This document shows positions 37,098-46,080 of a DNA stretch of 64,000 nt, piece after piece. The stretch covers positions 1 through 64,000 of the forward strand of contig NZ_JSZO01000014.1 of assembly GCF_000801955.1 (NCBI RefSeq), written 5' to 3'. The notes under the pieces are model-generated. The model was not told the DNA's origin. It did no database searches and worked only from the letters and a program-made list of their open reading frames with translations. Source of the DNA: Ralstonia sp. A12. GTDB taxonomy: Bacteria > Pseudomonadota > Gammaproteobacteria > Burkholderiales > Burkholderiaceae. How positions within the stretch are numbered: the first letter of the stretch is position 1; the number at the start of each line of letters is the position of its first letter. The translations under genes were made by a program, and so were the position numbers.

Positions 37098-38138
37098 TCA
37101 GGCGGCGTCTTTGTACTGGCCGGGCCAGCCGCGCGGCTTGCGTTGCGCCACGCGCTCGGCAATCGCCTTGATGTGCTCGGGCGTGGTGCCGCAGCAGCCG
37201 CCCACCAGGTTCACCAGGCCGGCCGCGGCAAATTCATCGACCAGGCTGGAGGTGACGTCGGGCGTTTCATCAAAGCCCGTGTCGCTCATCGGGTTGGGCA
37301 AGCCGGCGTTCGGGTAGCACGAGACGGCGGTGTCGCAAATCTTCGCCAGCTCGGCAATGTACGGGCGCATCAGCGCGGCGCCCAGCGCGCAGTTCAGGCC
37401 GAAGGTAATCGGTTTGGCGTGGCGCAGGCTGTTCCAGAACGCTTCCACCGTCTGGCCCGAGAGGATGCGGCCCGAGGCGTCGGTCACGGTGCCGGAGATC
37501 ATCACGGGCACACGCTCGCCGGTGTCCTCGAAGAGCTGGTCGATGGCGAACAGCGCCGCCTTGGCGTTGAGCGTGTCGAAGATGGTCTCGACTAGGAACA
37601 CGTCAGCGCCGCCTTCGAGCAGCGCCTTGCCTTGCTCGTAATACGCGTCGCGCAGCGCGTCGAAGTTGACGTTGCGCGCGCCTGGGTCGTTCACGTCGGG
37701 CGAGATGCTGGCGGTCTTGGGCGTCGGGCCGAAGGCGCCGGCCACGAAGCGGGGCTTGTCCGGCGTGCTGTACTTGTCGCAGGCTTCACGCGCGATGCGG
37801 GCGGCCACGACGTTCATCTCGTAGGCCAGGTCCGCCATCTTGTAGTCTTCCTGCGCGATGGTTGTGGCGCCGAAGGTGTTGGTTTCGATCAGATCCGCGC
37901 CGGCGGCCAGGTACTGCTCATGGATTTCGCGGATGACCTCGGGGCGCGTGAGCAGCAGCAGCTCGTTATTGCCCTTCACGTCGATCGGGTGGTTGGCAAA
38001 GCGCTCGCCGCGGTATTGCGCCTCGGTCAGCTTGTAGCGCTGGATCATGGTGCCCATCGCGCCGTCCAGGACGAGGATGCGCTCGCGCAGCAGCGCGGGC
38101 AGGTTGGCGGCACGGGTGTAGGGCAGGGGCGCGGTCAT
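37098..38138 (-). CDS. metH: Methionine synthase, N-terminal homocysteine-binding part
   Basis: The 346-residue protein is a homocysteine S-methyltransferase domain: [17 protein letters not shown] at the start, [15 protein letters not shown], and the zinc Cys in FGLNCALGA and [11 protein letters not shown]. It binds and activates homocysteine for methyl transfer from cobalamin on the partner protein coded next. GGAG lies 7 bases before ATG 38138. The two genes read as one transcript, and the two products must associate to act. Confidence 0.95.
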   Translation of the reverse strand: MTAPLPYTRAANLPALLRERILVLDGAMGTMIQRYKLTEAQYRGERFANHPIDVKGNNELLLLTRPEVIREIHEQYLAAGADLIETNTFGATTIAQEDYKMADLAYEMNVVAARIAREACDKYSTPDKPRFVAGAFGPTPKTASISPDVNDPGARNVNFDALRDAYYEQGKALLEGGADVFLVETIFDTLNAKAALFAIDQLFEDTGERVPVMISGTVTDASGRILSGQTVEAFWNSLRHAKPITFGLNCALGAALMRPYIAELAKICDTAVSCYPNAGLPNPMSDTGFDETPDVTSSLVDEFAAAGLVNLVGGCCGTTPEHIKAIAERVAQRKPRGWPGQYKDAA

Positions 38139-38288
38139 GGAGGACTCCGAGGTGCATCGGCCGGTCGGCGATTCAAAATTTGCGGCCAAAGACGAATTTT
38201 ACCAGTCGCATCAATGACTTGCCGCCGTTGTGGGCAATCGCGCTCCTATAATCCACATCACGCCATTCGCCTGACTCTGATCGCCACC

Positions 38289-38681
38289 ATGCAACTTCTC
38301 GATCCCACCGACGCTCACACCTTCCTGCAGCGCACGCCCGCCGCGCTTTTCATTGACTGCCGCAGCGAAATGGAACACCTGTTTGTCGGCCATCCGGTCG
38401 GCTCGCACCACGTGTCGTGGAACGACGGCCCGCACTGGGAGGTGAACCCGGAGTTCGTGTCGACGGTGCGCAAGCTCTCGGGCCACGGTACCGAACGCCC
38501 GATCGTACTGATCTGTCGCAGTGGCAACCGCTCGTCGGCGGCGGCCCATGCGCTGGAGGAAGCGGGGTTCCGTGATGTCCGTGTCGTGCGTCACGGGTTC
38601 GAGGGCGATCTGGATGGCACGCGCCATCGCAACACCCTCAACGGCTGGCGGCATGCGGGCATGCCCTGGGAGCAGTGCTGA
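38289..38681 (+). CDS. Rhodanese-domain sulfurtransferase
   Basis: The 130-residue single-domain rhodanese has FIDCRSEMEHLFVGHPVGSHHVSWND and the active Cys C76 in LICRSGNRSSAA. Its role is unknown. It is divergent from metH with about 150 bp between the starts, where both promoters must lie. It ends before a strong terminator. Confidence 0.87.
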   Translation: MQLLDPTDAHTFLQRTPAALFIDCRSEMEHLFVGHPVGSHHVSWNDGPHWEVNPEFVSTVRKLSGHGTERPIVLICRSGNRSSAAAHALEEAGFRDVRVVRHGFEGDLDGTRHRNTLNGWRHAGMPWEQC

Positions 38682-38687
38682 GGCGAA

Positions 38688-38706
38688 AACTATCGGTGCG
38701 ATAGTT
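38688..38706. promoter_or_regulatory. Small perfect inverted repeat
   Basis: AACTATCG (38688-38695) and CGATAGTT (38699-38706) are separated by GTG. It sits directly before the terminator at 38719-38756, so it could be an extra 3'-end hairpin or an operator-like site. Confidence 0.5.
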
Positions 38707-38718
38707 GGTTTGCGCATG

Positions 38719-38756
38719 AAAAAACGCCCGGCAGCACCAAGCTCCGGGCGTTTTTT
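38719..38756. terminator. Bidirectional rho-independent terminator
   Basis: AAAAAACGCCCGG and CCGGGCGTTTTTT form a 13-bp perfect stem with a 12-base loop. It lies between the convergent rhodanese (plus) and DUF3567 (minus) genes. Confidence 0.93.
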
Positions 38757-38797
38757 CTGGGTTCGTCGGGCGGGCCTGCTGCCCGCGCTGATCGACT

Positions 38798-39055
38798 TCA
38801 GTGCATCGTGACGGGCTGCGTCATCACCGAGTCGAACTTGCCGAGGAAGTCGTCGACTTCTTCTGCCGTCGGTTCACTGGCGATCAGCCGTTTCACATCC
38901 TCGCGGAAATGCTCGGCAAGCTCGCCGCCGAGGAAGATTTCACGTTTGAGGTTCTTGTCGACGATCTCGTAGCCGCCTGCGGCAAGCATGGCGTGTTGGC
39001 CGTCTACACCGAACTCGACAACGCAGTAGTTGTCGCTGTTGTAGATCATTTGCAT
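38798..39055 (-). CDS. DUF3567 family protein
   Basis: The 85-residue cytoplasmic protein begins MQMIYNSDNYCVVEFGVDGQHAMLAAGGYEIVDK, the pattern of DUF3567, found in Burkholderiales and without known function. The second half is acidic (EEVDDFLGKFDSVM). ATG 39055 with GGAGG upstream is chosen; codons before it are not family-like. No TM segment or signal is present. Confidence 0.85.
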   Translation of the reverse strand: MQMIYNSDNYCVVEFGVDGQHAMLAAGGYEIVDKNLKREIFLGGELAEHFREDVKRLIASEPTAEEVDDFLGKFDSVMTQPVTMH

Positions 39056-39377
39056 GGTGCACCTCCGAGGCGTCAATCGTCTTGCTGTTGTTGGGACTGC
39101 TCTACTGCTGCACCGGGTAGATGGGGCTAGCGATCCTGACTTCAAGGGCCGATCATTTCCCGCGTTCCAGATCGTGTTTCGCCCCATCTACTCCTTGGGC
39201 TTAATCATTGGTCAGAAAGTTCGCGAACGCGAGGCGGAATGTGTGACGCGCGTTGTTATCGCGTAACAAGACCTTTCCATGTCTGCATCGAATGGTGCAA
39301 GCCGCCTTCCCCCATTCGATGGGTAGACGACGGGCCATGTGAGGGGCGCCTGCAACTATCGGCAGGGCAAGGACACC
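39056..39377. other. Gene-free interval with three inverted repeats
   Basis: No coding region is supported here. Three perfect inverted repeats are visible. TAGATGGGGC (39118-39127) pairs with GCCCCATCTA (39181-39190). TTGTTA and TAACAA lie around 39252-39268. CATCGAATGG (39285-39294) pairs with CCATTCGATG (39311-39320). The last could end transcription of the hydrolase gene (stop at 39378, minus) although it lacks a T run. The first could fold a leader for the DUF3567 gene or a small RNA. Confidence 0.6.
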
Positions 39378-40217
39378 TCAGGGCGTGTCACATTGGCTGC
39401 CGCACCCTGCATGCCCGAGGAATTCATCCAGATCGGCGAGGAAGGCCTCGTCCTGTTCGATGGGGGCGAGATGGGCTGCGCGCGGCATCACTTTCAAGCG
39501 CGCGTTGGGAATGCGCGAGGCCATTTCGCGTGCCACTTCCACGGGCGCGCCGGCGTCTTCCTCGCCCGTCATGACAAGTGTGGGACAGGCGATGCGTGCG
39601 AGCCCGCCGCGTGTGTCGAGCGCCTTGATGGCGAGGCATGCGCCCACGTAACCGTGTGGTGGCGTGGCGCGCAGCAGCGTGCGGATGCGCTCGACCACAT
39701 CGGGATGGGCTTCGCGGTAAGGCGTGGTCAACCAGCGCTGCAGCGTGGGCTCGACAATGCCGCCCATGCCGTGCGCTTCCACTTGGCCGATGCGCTCGTC
39801 CCACATCGCATGCGCCGTCACGGGCGTGACACACACGGTGTCACACAGCGTGAGCGAGAGCAGCCGCTGCGGATGCCGCACGCCCAGGATCTGCGCGACC
39901 ATGCCGCCCATCGATAGCCCGATGAAATGTACCTGCGGAATCAACAGCGCATCGAGCAGGCCGGCCGCATCGTCGGCCATCTGGAAGAGCGTGTAGGCGC
40001 CGTGCGGGGCGGTGGTCTTGCCGTGGCCGCGCGCATCGTAGCGCAGCACGCGGTGGCGCGCGGCAAGGTGCTGGGCGATGTCGTCCCACAGTTGGTGGTC
40101 GACGCCCAGCGCGTGCGCGAGCATGACCCAAGGGCCATCGGCGCCGTCGATGCGGTAGTGGATGTCGATGCCGTTGGCGTGCACGGTGCCGGAGCTGGTG
40201 ACAGCGTTGGTACTCAT
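39378..40217 (-). CDS. Alpha/beta hydrolase, 3-oxoadipate enol-lactonase-like
   Basis: The 279-residue hydrolase has the oxyanion HAL motif (VMLAHALGVDHQLWDD), nucleophile Ser in FIGLSMGGMVAQ, a late Asp in MTGEEDAGAP and the catalytic His in PRAAHLAPIEQ. These match PcaD-type lactonases of the beta-ketoadipate pathway closely. No other pca gene is near, so the true substrate may be a different lactone or ester. It lies 2 bp after the DUF3108 gene on the same strand. Confidence 0.85.
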   Translation of the reverse strand: MSTNAVTSSGTVHANGIDIHYRIDGADGPWVMLAHALGVDHQLWDDIAQHLAARHRVLRYDARGHGKTTAPHGAYTLFQMADDAAGLLDALLIPQVHFIGLSMGGMVAQILGVRHPQRLLSLTLCDTVCVTPVTAHAMWDERIGQVEAHGMGGIVEPTLQRWLTTPYREAHPDVVERIRTLLRATPPHGYVGACLAIKALDTRGGLARIACPTLVMTGEEDAGAPVEVAREMASRIPNARLKVMPRAAHLAPIEQDEAFLADLDEFLGHAGCGSQCDTP

Positions 40218-40219
40218 GG

Positions 40220-41332
40220 TTAGCCCCCTTCCTCGGACTGATAGACGAGCTCGAACTGCATGCCGTTGGGCTCGGTCTGGCGCAGGCGTACCGGCAGCCA
40301 GCCGCGTTCGGCGGACAGCCAGATCTCGACGCGCCGCTGGTCGCCTTCGCGGCGCGGCAGCCGTATGAAGTGCTGTGCACGGATTGTGCCCTCGGGCGTG
40401 TCGATGGTGTCTTCGCCGACATGCTGCACGCGCGCGACTTCCACGCTATCGGTATCGGCGATGGGGATTTCCAGCGTCAGGCCTGGGCTGGTGAAGCGCT
40501 CGGGGTTGCCACGCACCAGTCCAGTCAGTTGCAGGAATACGCTGAAGCGATCTTGCGTGCCCACCGGCAGCGGCAGTACGTTGGGCGTGCGCGTGAATGT
40601 GATGGTGGGCGCGCCCGGTACGCCGGACGCGGGTGCCGCTTCAGCGTAGTGGAAGGTCGTCACATCAGGTTGTCGGCGCCCGCGCACTTCTTCATAGCGT
40701 GCCGGGGTCAGGCCGTATGTATCGATCGCGCCGTTGCTGCGGAAGGCGAGTGATCCGAAGAACAGCGGCAGCGGAATTTCGACCGACAGCGTGTAAGTTT
40801 TGCCGTCTGTGGTCCAGCGGATGACCCCGTCTTCATTGCGCACACCGTTGACGTAGGTGGCGTAGTGCAGCGTGGCCGAGGGCGGTGGCGAGAAGCGCGC
40901 TTCGGGGGCAGGCGGCGCGCTGCCTTCCATGCCTTCGCCGCCCAGGTCGCGGATCATGCCGGTGTCTGCAGAGGCACCCGCAGCGGCGCCCATCGGGGTG
41001 TCGGCGTCCTCAGGCGCCGGCACCGCTGCCTGCGCGGGAGCCGGAGCGGGTTGGGGTGGTGCTCCGCGCGGCTTGGGCGGCGCGGGTTTCGGCTGCGCCT
41101 TGGGGGCGGGCGGAACCGGTGGCTTGACGGGTTCCGGCTGCAGCAGCAACGTTGGGACGATCTGTTCCGGTTCGGGCGGCCACGTCATCTGGTGGCTGCG
41201 CGCGATCCATACAACGGCAATGCCGTGCACAACCAGCACCGCCAGTGCGATCAGCCCCCAGCGGCGCCAGCGGCGTACGCGCGTAGCCGTCTGGTCTTCA
41301 GGGTTGCGGGGCAAGGGGTGCAACGTATCCAA
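40220..41332 (-). CDS. DUF3108 protein with membrane anchor and proline-rich stalk
   Basis: The 370-residue protein has a basic start, one membrane helix (about residues 26-45, WGLIALAVLVVHGIAVVWIA), a Pro/Ala/Lys-rich linker (about 50-120, with TonB-like PKP repeats) and a periplasmic DUF3108 beta-domain at the end. The linker is suited to cross the periplasm. Function is unknown. The first 35 bases overlap the end of the upstream IclR gene, so the real start may be a later codon; no other ATG precedes the helix. Confidence 0.8.
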   Translation of the reverse strand: MDTLHPLPRNPEDQTATRVRRWRRWGLIALAVLVVHGIAVVWIARSHQMTWPPEPEQIVPTLLLQPEPVKPPVPPAPKAQPKPAPPKPRGAPPQPAPAPAQAAVPAPEDADTPMGAAAGASADTGMIRDLGGEGMEGSAPPAPEARFSPPPSATLHYATYVNGVRNEDGVIRWTTDGKTYTLSVEIPLPLFFGSLAFRSNGAIDTYGLTPARYEEVRGRRQPDVTTFHYAEAAPASGVPGAPTITFTRTPNVLPLPVGTQDRFSVFLQLTGLVRGNPERFTSPGLTLEIPIADTDSVEVARVQHVGEDTIDTPEGTIRAQHFIRLPRREGDQRRVEIWLSAERGWLPVRLRQTEPNGMQFELVYQSEEGG

Positions 41333-42167
41333 GGTCGGCGGAGAGCTGTTGTGCGGCCTGCCGCAAGCGCCGCTCCAGCGGGCTGCTCCACGTGGTGTCG
41401 AAGGTGCTCTGCGCGCCCAGGGCGATCAATACAAGGCACAACTGGCCGTTGGCGTCGAACACCGGCAGCGACATCGCGTTGATGCCCGGCAGCACGCCGC
41501 CGTGGATGCGCGAGGCGCCATGCGTGCGCACGTCGGCACACAGGGCGTCGTAGGCGGTGAGTGTGCGCGGCAGTTCGGGGTTGTCGTCCGCCTTGGCGGC
41601 GGCGCGTTCCAGCTCGCGCAGGATGAAAGGTTGCGTTTGCGCGCGCGGCAGGTAGGCGCCGAACACGCGGCCGGTGGCCGAGTTGAGCATCGGCATCACG
41701 TCGCCCAGACGCAGGCTGACCGTGACGGGGTGGCTGGCTTCTTCCCAGTGAACGATGGCCGGGCCCAGGTTGCCCCACACGGCCAGGCCGATGGTGTGAT
41801 CGATCTCATCGCGCAGGGCGGCGGCGGCCGGGCGGGCGCGGCGCATCGGGTCTTGCCGGTTCAGGCTCACCAGCCCCATTTCCAGCGCGAAGGGGCCGAG
41901 GTCGTAACGGCCGTCGGGCGTTTGTGTGACCAGCCCGAGGCGCGCAAAGCTCACCAGATAACGGTGCGCCTTGGCGGGGTTCATGGGCGCGGCGCGCGCC
42001 AGATCGCGCAGCATCATCGGGCCGTTGGTATGCGTGAGCACCTCCAGCAGCCGGAAGCCGACTTCGATGGACTGGATGCCTGAGCGCGCGGGTGAGTCAT
42101 CGGACGCGATGTCGCCGTCAACATCGGTCTCCAGGTCGAGATCAGCGTCGGTGGGCAGCGTGGACAT
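41298..42167 (-). CDS. IclR-family transcriptional regulator 1
   Basis: The 289-residue protein has a winged helix (GIQSIEVGFRLLEVLTHTNGPMMLRDLARAAPMNPAKAHRYLVSFARLGLV, residues about 30-80) and an IclR effector domain with HTIGLAVWGNLGPAIVHWEE. The acidic N-terminal extension (about 28 residues) is unusual. It is divergent from the fumarylacetoacetase-family gene at 42263, with 95 bp between, so it probably controls that gene; the inducer is likely an aromatic or amino-acid breakdown product. Confidence 0.9.
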   Translation of the reverse strand: MSTLPTDADLDLETDVDGDIASDDSPARSGIQSIEVGFRLLEVLTHTNGPMMLRDLARAAPMNPAKAHRYLVSFARLGLVTQTPDGRYDLGPFALEMGLVSLNRQDPMRRARPAAAALRDEIDHTIGLAVWGNLGPAIVHWEEASHPVTVSLRLGDVMPMLNSATGRVFGAYLPRAQTQPFILRELERAAAKADDNPELPRTLTAYDALCADVRTHGASRIHGGVLPGINAMSLPVFDANGQLCLVLIALGAQSTFDTTWSSPLERRLRQAAQQLSADLGYVAPLAPQP

Positions 42168-42262
42168 GGTCGGCTGTGGGGTCAGTGCAGTAGGTCGGTT
42201 CGGCCCAGTTTAGCCGATGCATGGTGTAGCATCCGCGCAGCTTTTCTCCGCACACGACGCCC

Positions 42263-43255
42263 ATGAAACTCGCCACCCTCAAGGATGGCTCGCGCGACGG
42301 CCAACTGGCCGTGGTCTCGCGCGACCTGAAGACCGCGCACTACGCCACGCACATCGCCGGGACGCTGCAACGCGTGCTGGACGACTGGGTCTTCTATGCA
42401 CCGCAGCTGCAGGATCTGTACGAGCAGCTCAACACCGGCCGTGCCCGGCATCCGTTTGCGTTCAATGCGGCCCAGTGCATGGCGCCGCTGCCGCGCGCGT
42501 ACCAGTGGGCAGACGGCTCAGCCTACGTGAACCACGTGGAGCTGGTACGCAAGGCCCGCGGCGCCGAGATGCCCCCTGAGTTCTGGACCGACCCGCTGAT
42601 GTATCAGGGCGGCTCGGACGATCTGGCCGGCGCGCATGACCCCATCGTCTGCCGCAGCGAGGCCTTCGGCATCGATTTCGAGGCCGAGGTGGCCGTCATC
42701 ACCGGCGACGTGCCGATGGGCACCGAGCCCGCCGCTGCCGCTGAGGGCATCCGCCTGGTCGTGCTCGCCAATGACGTGTCGCTGCGCAACCTGATTCCGG
42801 CGGAACTCGCCAAGGGTTTCGGCTTCTTCCAGAGCAAGCCGGCGACGGCGTTCTCGCCCGTGGCGATCACGCCTGATGAGTTGGGCGACGCCTGGCGCGA
42901 ACGCAAGGTGCACCTGCCGATGACGGTGCGCTGGAACAACAGACGCGTCGGCCAGCCCGAGTGCGGCACCGACATGGTGTTCGACTTCGGCCAGTTGATC
43001 GCGCACATCTGCAAGACGCGCAACGTGCGTGCGGGCAGCATCGTCGGCTCGGGCACGATCTCCAACGTGGACCGCAGCAAGGGGTACGCCTGCATTGCCG
43101 AGAAACGCATGCTGGAAACCATCGAATCCGGCGCACCCGCGACCGAATTCATGCGCTACGGCGATACGGTGAAGATCGAGATGTTCGACGCCAATGGCGT
43201 GTCGATCTTCGGGGCAATCGATCAGGAAGTCGTCGCGCCCGGCACGCAAGACTGA
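42263..43255 (+). CDS. Fumarylacetoacetate hydrolase family protein
   Basis: The 330-residue enzyme belongs to the FAH fold that hydrolyses C-C bonds in acylpyruvates. It shows the metal-binding acidic set DFEAEVAVITGDVP and the FQSKPATAFSPVAITPDELGDAW and GSIVGSGTISN segments. It could be fumarylacetoacetase of tyrosine/homogentisate breakdown or a related acylpyruvase; no hmgA is near to decide. It ends 3 bp before the convergent second IclR gene. Confidence 0.88.
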   Translation: MKLATLKDGSRDGQLAVVSRDLKTAHYATHIAGTLQRVLDDWVFYAPQLQDLYEQLNTGRARHPFAFNAAQCMAPLPRAYQWADGSAYVNHVELVRKARGAEMPPEFWTDPLMYQGGSDDLAGAHDPIVCRSEAFGIDFEAEVAVITGDVPMGTEPAAAAEGIRLVVLANDVSLRNLIPAELAKGFGFFQSKPATAFSPVAITPDELGDAWRERKVHLPMTVRWNNRRVGQPECGTDMVFDFGQLIAHICKTRNVRAGSIVGSGTISNVDRSKGYACIAEKRMLETIESGAPATEFMRYGDTVKIEMFDANGVSIFGAIDQEVVAPGTQD

Positions 43256-43258
43256 GTG

Positions 43259-44161
43259 CTACGCTGATTCAGGTGCAGCCTTCGCGCGGCGCCCCCGCTT
43301 AGGTTGCGCAGTACCGGCCGTCAGTGCCTGACCGTGGTAGCCCAGCCGCAGCGACAGCGCCCGCCCGGCCTCGCGCAGCAGCCGTGAGGCCGGCCCCTCC
43401 AATGTGGCGTCGAACACGCTGGACAAGCCCAGCGCCGTGATGGCCCCTGCCAGCTTGCCTTGCGCATCCAGCACCGGCACGGCCACCGAATCGATGCCGT
43501 TGATGAGCGTGCCGGCAATGCGCGCCACGCCTTCGTGGCGCACCGTTTGCCAGCGCGCGCGGCAGTTCAGCCAATCGGTCAGGCCAGCCTTGCCGGCACC
43601 GGGGCCGCGCAGTTCGCGGTCGATGAGCGAGACGATCTGAATTTCGGGCATCCAGGCGGCACACGCCTGGCCGGTCGCCGAGTTCAGCAGCGGCATGGCC
43701 GAGCCCACCCGTACATTCACCGTCACCGGCCGGCCACCGTCTTCCCAGCGCACGATCACCGGGCCGCGCTGGGTCCAGATCGACAGGAACACGCTCTCGT
43801 TCAGCCGCTCGGCCAGCTTGGGCAGCATGTTGCTGCCTTCGCGGACGAAATCCACGTCGGACAGCGCCGACAGCCCCACTTGCAGTGCCTGCGCGCCGAG
43901 CCGGTAGCGCGCCGAGGCCGGGTCCTGCTCGACAAAGCCCATGCGCTCCAGCGACACCAGATAACGATGCACCTTGGCGCGCGGCATGCCGAGCTGCCGG
44001 CCCAGCTCGGAGACGGCGTGTGCGCCGCCTGTGCGCGCCATCTCCAGGAGCACCGTCAGCGCGATTTCGGCGGACTGGATGCCGGCGCTGGCGCGCTCGG
44101 CGGGGGCATCGTCCGGCGGGAGGTCATCGGGAAGATCAGGAAGATCGTCAGCGGGGAGCAT
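43259..44161 (-). CDS. IclR-family transcriptional regulator 2
   Basis: The 300-residue protein has the same layout as regulator 1: an acidic N-terminal arm, helix-turn-helix near residues 30-80 (LGRQLGMPRAKVHRYLVSLERMGFVEQD), and an effector domain with SVFLSIWTQRGPVIVRWEDGG. A basic tail (PKRGRRAKA) closes it. It is divergent from the LLM oxidoreductase gene at 44267, its probable target. The shared arm and arrangement suggest the two IclR genes are old paralogues. Confidence 0.9.
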   Translation of the reverse strand: MLPADDLPDLPDDLPPDDAPAERASAGIQSAEIALTVLLEMARTGGAHAVSELGRQLGMPRAKVHRYLVSLERMGFVEQDPASARYRLGAQALQVGLSALSDVDFVREGSNMLPKLAERLNESVFLSIWTQRGPVIVRWEDGGRPVTVNVRVGSAMPLLNSATGQACAAWMPEIQIVSLIDRELRGPGAGKAGLTDWLNCRARWQTVRHEGVARIAGTLINGIDSVAVPVLDAQGKLAGAITALGLSSVFDATLEGPASRLLREAGRALSLRLGYHGQALTAGTAQPKRGRRAKAAPESA

Positions 44162-44266
44162 CTTGAAGTCTCAGGTGTCGCTTTATAAGATACGCGTTAC
44201 GCAAAAAGATACAGCCGGCGTGGCAGCCCTGCGCGCTGGAAAAGACACCGAGAATCCGGAGACACC

Positions 44267-45271
44267 ATGAAGCTGTCGATCTTTTCCGTGCAGGACCACT
44301 ATCCGGACCGGCACCGCAGTCTGCCGCAACTCTACACAGACGTCATCGCCCAGGCGCGCCATGCGGAGGCGCTCGGCTACGACACGTTCTGGGTGGCCGA
44401 GCACCACTTTCACGAGTACGGTGCAGTACCCAACCCTGCGGTTTTTCTCTCACACCTGGCCGCGCAGACGCAGCGCTTGCGCCTGGGCACCGCCATCTCG
44501 ATTCTCACGTTCCATCATCCGGCGACCGTGGCCGAGAACTACGCGATGGTCGATGCGCTCTCGGGCGGGCGGCTGTCGCTGGGCGTGGGCTCGGGCTACC
44601 TGAAGCACGAGTTCGAGGGCTACGACGTTGACCCGGCTATCAAACGCGAGCGCTTTGACGAAGCGCTGATGCTGGTCGAACGTTTGCTCTCCGGCGAGTG
44701 CGTGCGCCACGAAGGCCAGTTCCACACGCTGCGCGACGTGCGTCTGAACGTGTTGCCTGTGCAGGCAAGGGTGCCGATCCACGTGGCGATCCTGCGGCGC
44801 GAAGCGGCGTACCACATCGGGCGGCAGGGGCGGCGCATGCTGTTCGTGCCGTACGCCTCGGTGGACGGCTTTGATGACATCCGCCTGCTGATGGATGACT
44901 ACCGGCGCGGCTTGGCCGAGGCGGGCATCCATGACGCGCGCGGCATGGCGGCGGTGGCGTTGCACACGCATGTCGGCCCAACGGACGCTGCGGTGCGGGA
45001 GGCGGCTGCGGCGCCGTTCGACCTGTATGTCGCCACGCGGCTTTACGCACGCCGGCAAACGTATGACGACGTGCTGGCGAGCGGCCTGTCCCTGTTCGGC
45101 ACCCCTGATGCCGTGGCCGAGAAGCTTGCGCGGCTGTCCGACATGGGTGTCGACCATGTGATGGCGCTGCATAACTTCGGCCTGATGCCGCAGCCGGTCG
45201 TGCTGGAATCGATGCGCGCGCTGGTGGAAGATGCGCTGCCGCGCGCCGGCCTGAAGGCACTGGCTGCCTAG
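44267..45271 (+). CDS. LLM-class flavin-dependent oxidoreductase
   Basis: The 334-residue protein has a luciferase-like TIM barrel: LSIFSVQDHYPDRH at the start, LGYDTFWVAEHHFHEYGAVPNP, LRLGTAISILTFHHPATVAENYAMVDALSGGRLSLGVGSGY. The members are FMN-dependent monooxygenases acting on aldehydes, amines, sulfonates or ring compounds; the substrate here is unknown. It is divergent from IclR regulator 2, with about 105 bp between containing GCGTTACGC and repeated AAGATAC that may be regulator sites. Confidence 0.9.
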   Translation: MKLSIFSVQDHYPDRHRSLPQLYTDVIAQARHAEALGYDTFWVAEHHFHEYGAVPNPAVFLSHLAAQTQRLRLGTAISILTFHHPATVAENYAMVDALSGGRLSLGVGSGYLKHEFEGYDVDPAIKRERFDEALMLVERLLSGECVRHEGQFHTLRDVRLNVLPVQARVPIHVAILRREAAYHIGRQGRRMLFVPYASVDGFDDIRLLMDDYRRGLAEAGIHDARGMAAVALHTHVGPTDAAVREAAAAPFDLYVATRLYARRQTYDDVLASGLSLFGTPDAVAEKLARLSDMGVDHVMALHNFGLMPQPVVLESMRALVEDALPRAGLKALAA

Positions 45272-45329
45272 ATTCTCTTTCAGCGCGTGCGGCCCTAGAA
45301 TCACGGCCGGACCGAGCTGAGGGCACGTC

Positions 45330-45992
45330 ATGGAACTACGTTTCCGGATCAGCGCCGAGCAATGCCAGGCGCTGGCCGATCGCATTACCGCCAAACGCAT
45401 CGCGCGGATCGCCGCCAGGAAGGTGGCCATGCAGGCGCGCATCGATGCCTTTCTCCAGCGGAGTCTGGCGTTCGTTTTGCTGGTGATTCCGCTTGCGGTG
45501 GTTGCTCTGATGCGGCTGATGGCCTCGTCGGGCCAAGGCGTTATTGCAACGTGGTTGCCCTTTGCGGTAGCCGCGTTCATCTACGGCCTGCTCTGGTGGC
45601 GCTACGGCTTGGCGTTGGCCCGCTTCGTCCTGCGTATCGCGCAGTGGTTCCGGGCACGGCTGGACCGAATCACCGATCCTTTTATCGCGAACATCACCCG
45701 GCGATCGGTGCAGCGCAGTGTGGCGCGCCTGGAAGGGCTCCACCGCTGGGAGTTGTCACCGGCCGCGCTGTCGGTGCAGGGGCCTTCCGGCAAGACGGCG
45801 GTGATCCCGTGGCAGAAGATCGCGCGCCTGCACGACCTGGGCGATGTTTACCAACTCTTCACGCGCACGTCGTCGCGCTTTGGGCTGGCGTACTACCTGG
45901 CCAAGTCCAGCTCTGAAATGGATGCCGACGCCTATGGCGACGCGCTGCGCCAGCTGGCCGAGCGCGTGCCGGAGCAGACCGCAGCAGCCTGA
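45330..45992 (+). CDS. YcxB-like membrane protein
   Basis: The 220-residue protein has a basic N-terminal helix, two membrane helices (about residues 48-66 and 76-95), a further amphipathic helix, and a C-terminal beta-rich domain (WELSPAALSVQGPSGKTAVIPWQKIARLHDLGDVYQLFT) resembling the YcxB domain. The C-terminal domain is likely cytoplasmic. Function is unknown. It starts 58 bp after the LLM oxidoreductase gene. Confidence 0.78.
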   Translation: MELRFRISAEQCQALADRITAKRIARIAARKVAMQARIDAFLQRSLAFVLLVIPLAVVALMRLMASSGQGVIATWLPFAVAAFIYGLLWWRYGLALARFVLRIAQWFRARLDRITDPFIANITRRSVQRSVARLEGLHRWELSPAALSVQGPSGKTAVIPWQKIARLHDLGDVYQLFTRTSSRFGLAYYLAKSSSEMDADAYGDALRQLAERVPEQTAAA

Positions 45993-46080
45993 GCGGGCGC
46001 CGGACGCCCGGGCGCGCCCGCATCGCCAAACCGCCGCAAAACCGCTACGCTTTCTCCCAAAACCACGGGAGGAGACACCC

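Noticed and set aside
38139-38288. A cobalamin riboswitch before split metH
   Set aside because: I looked for a B12-box-like conserved core in the 150 bases and saw none, but a covariance search would be decisive.
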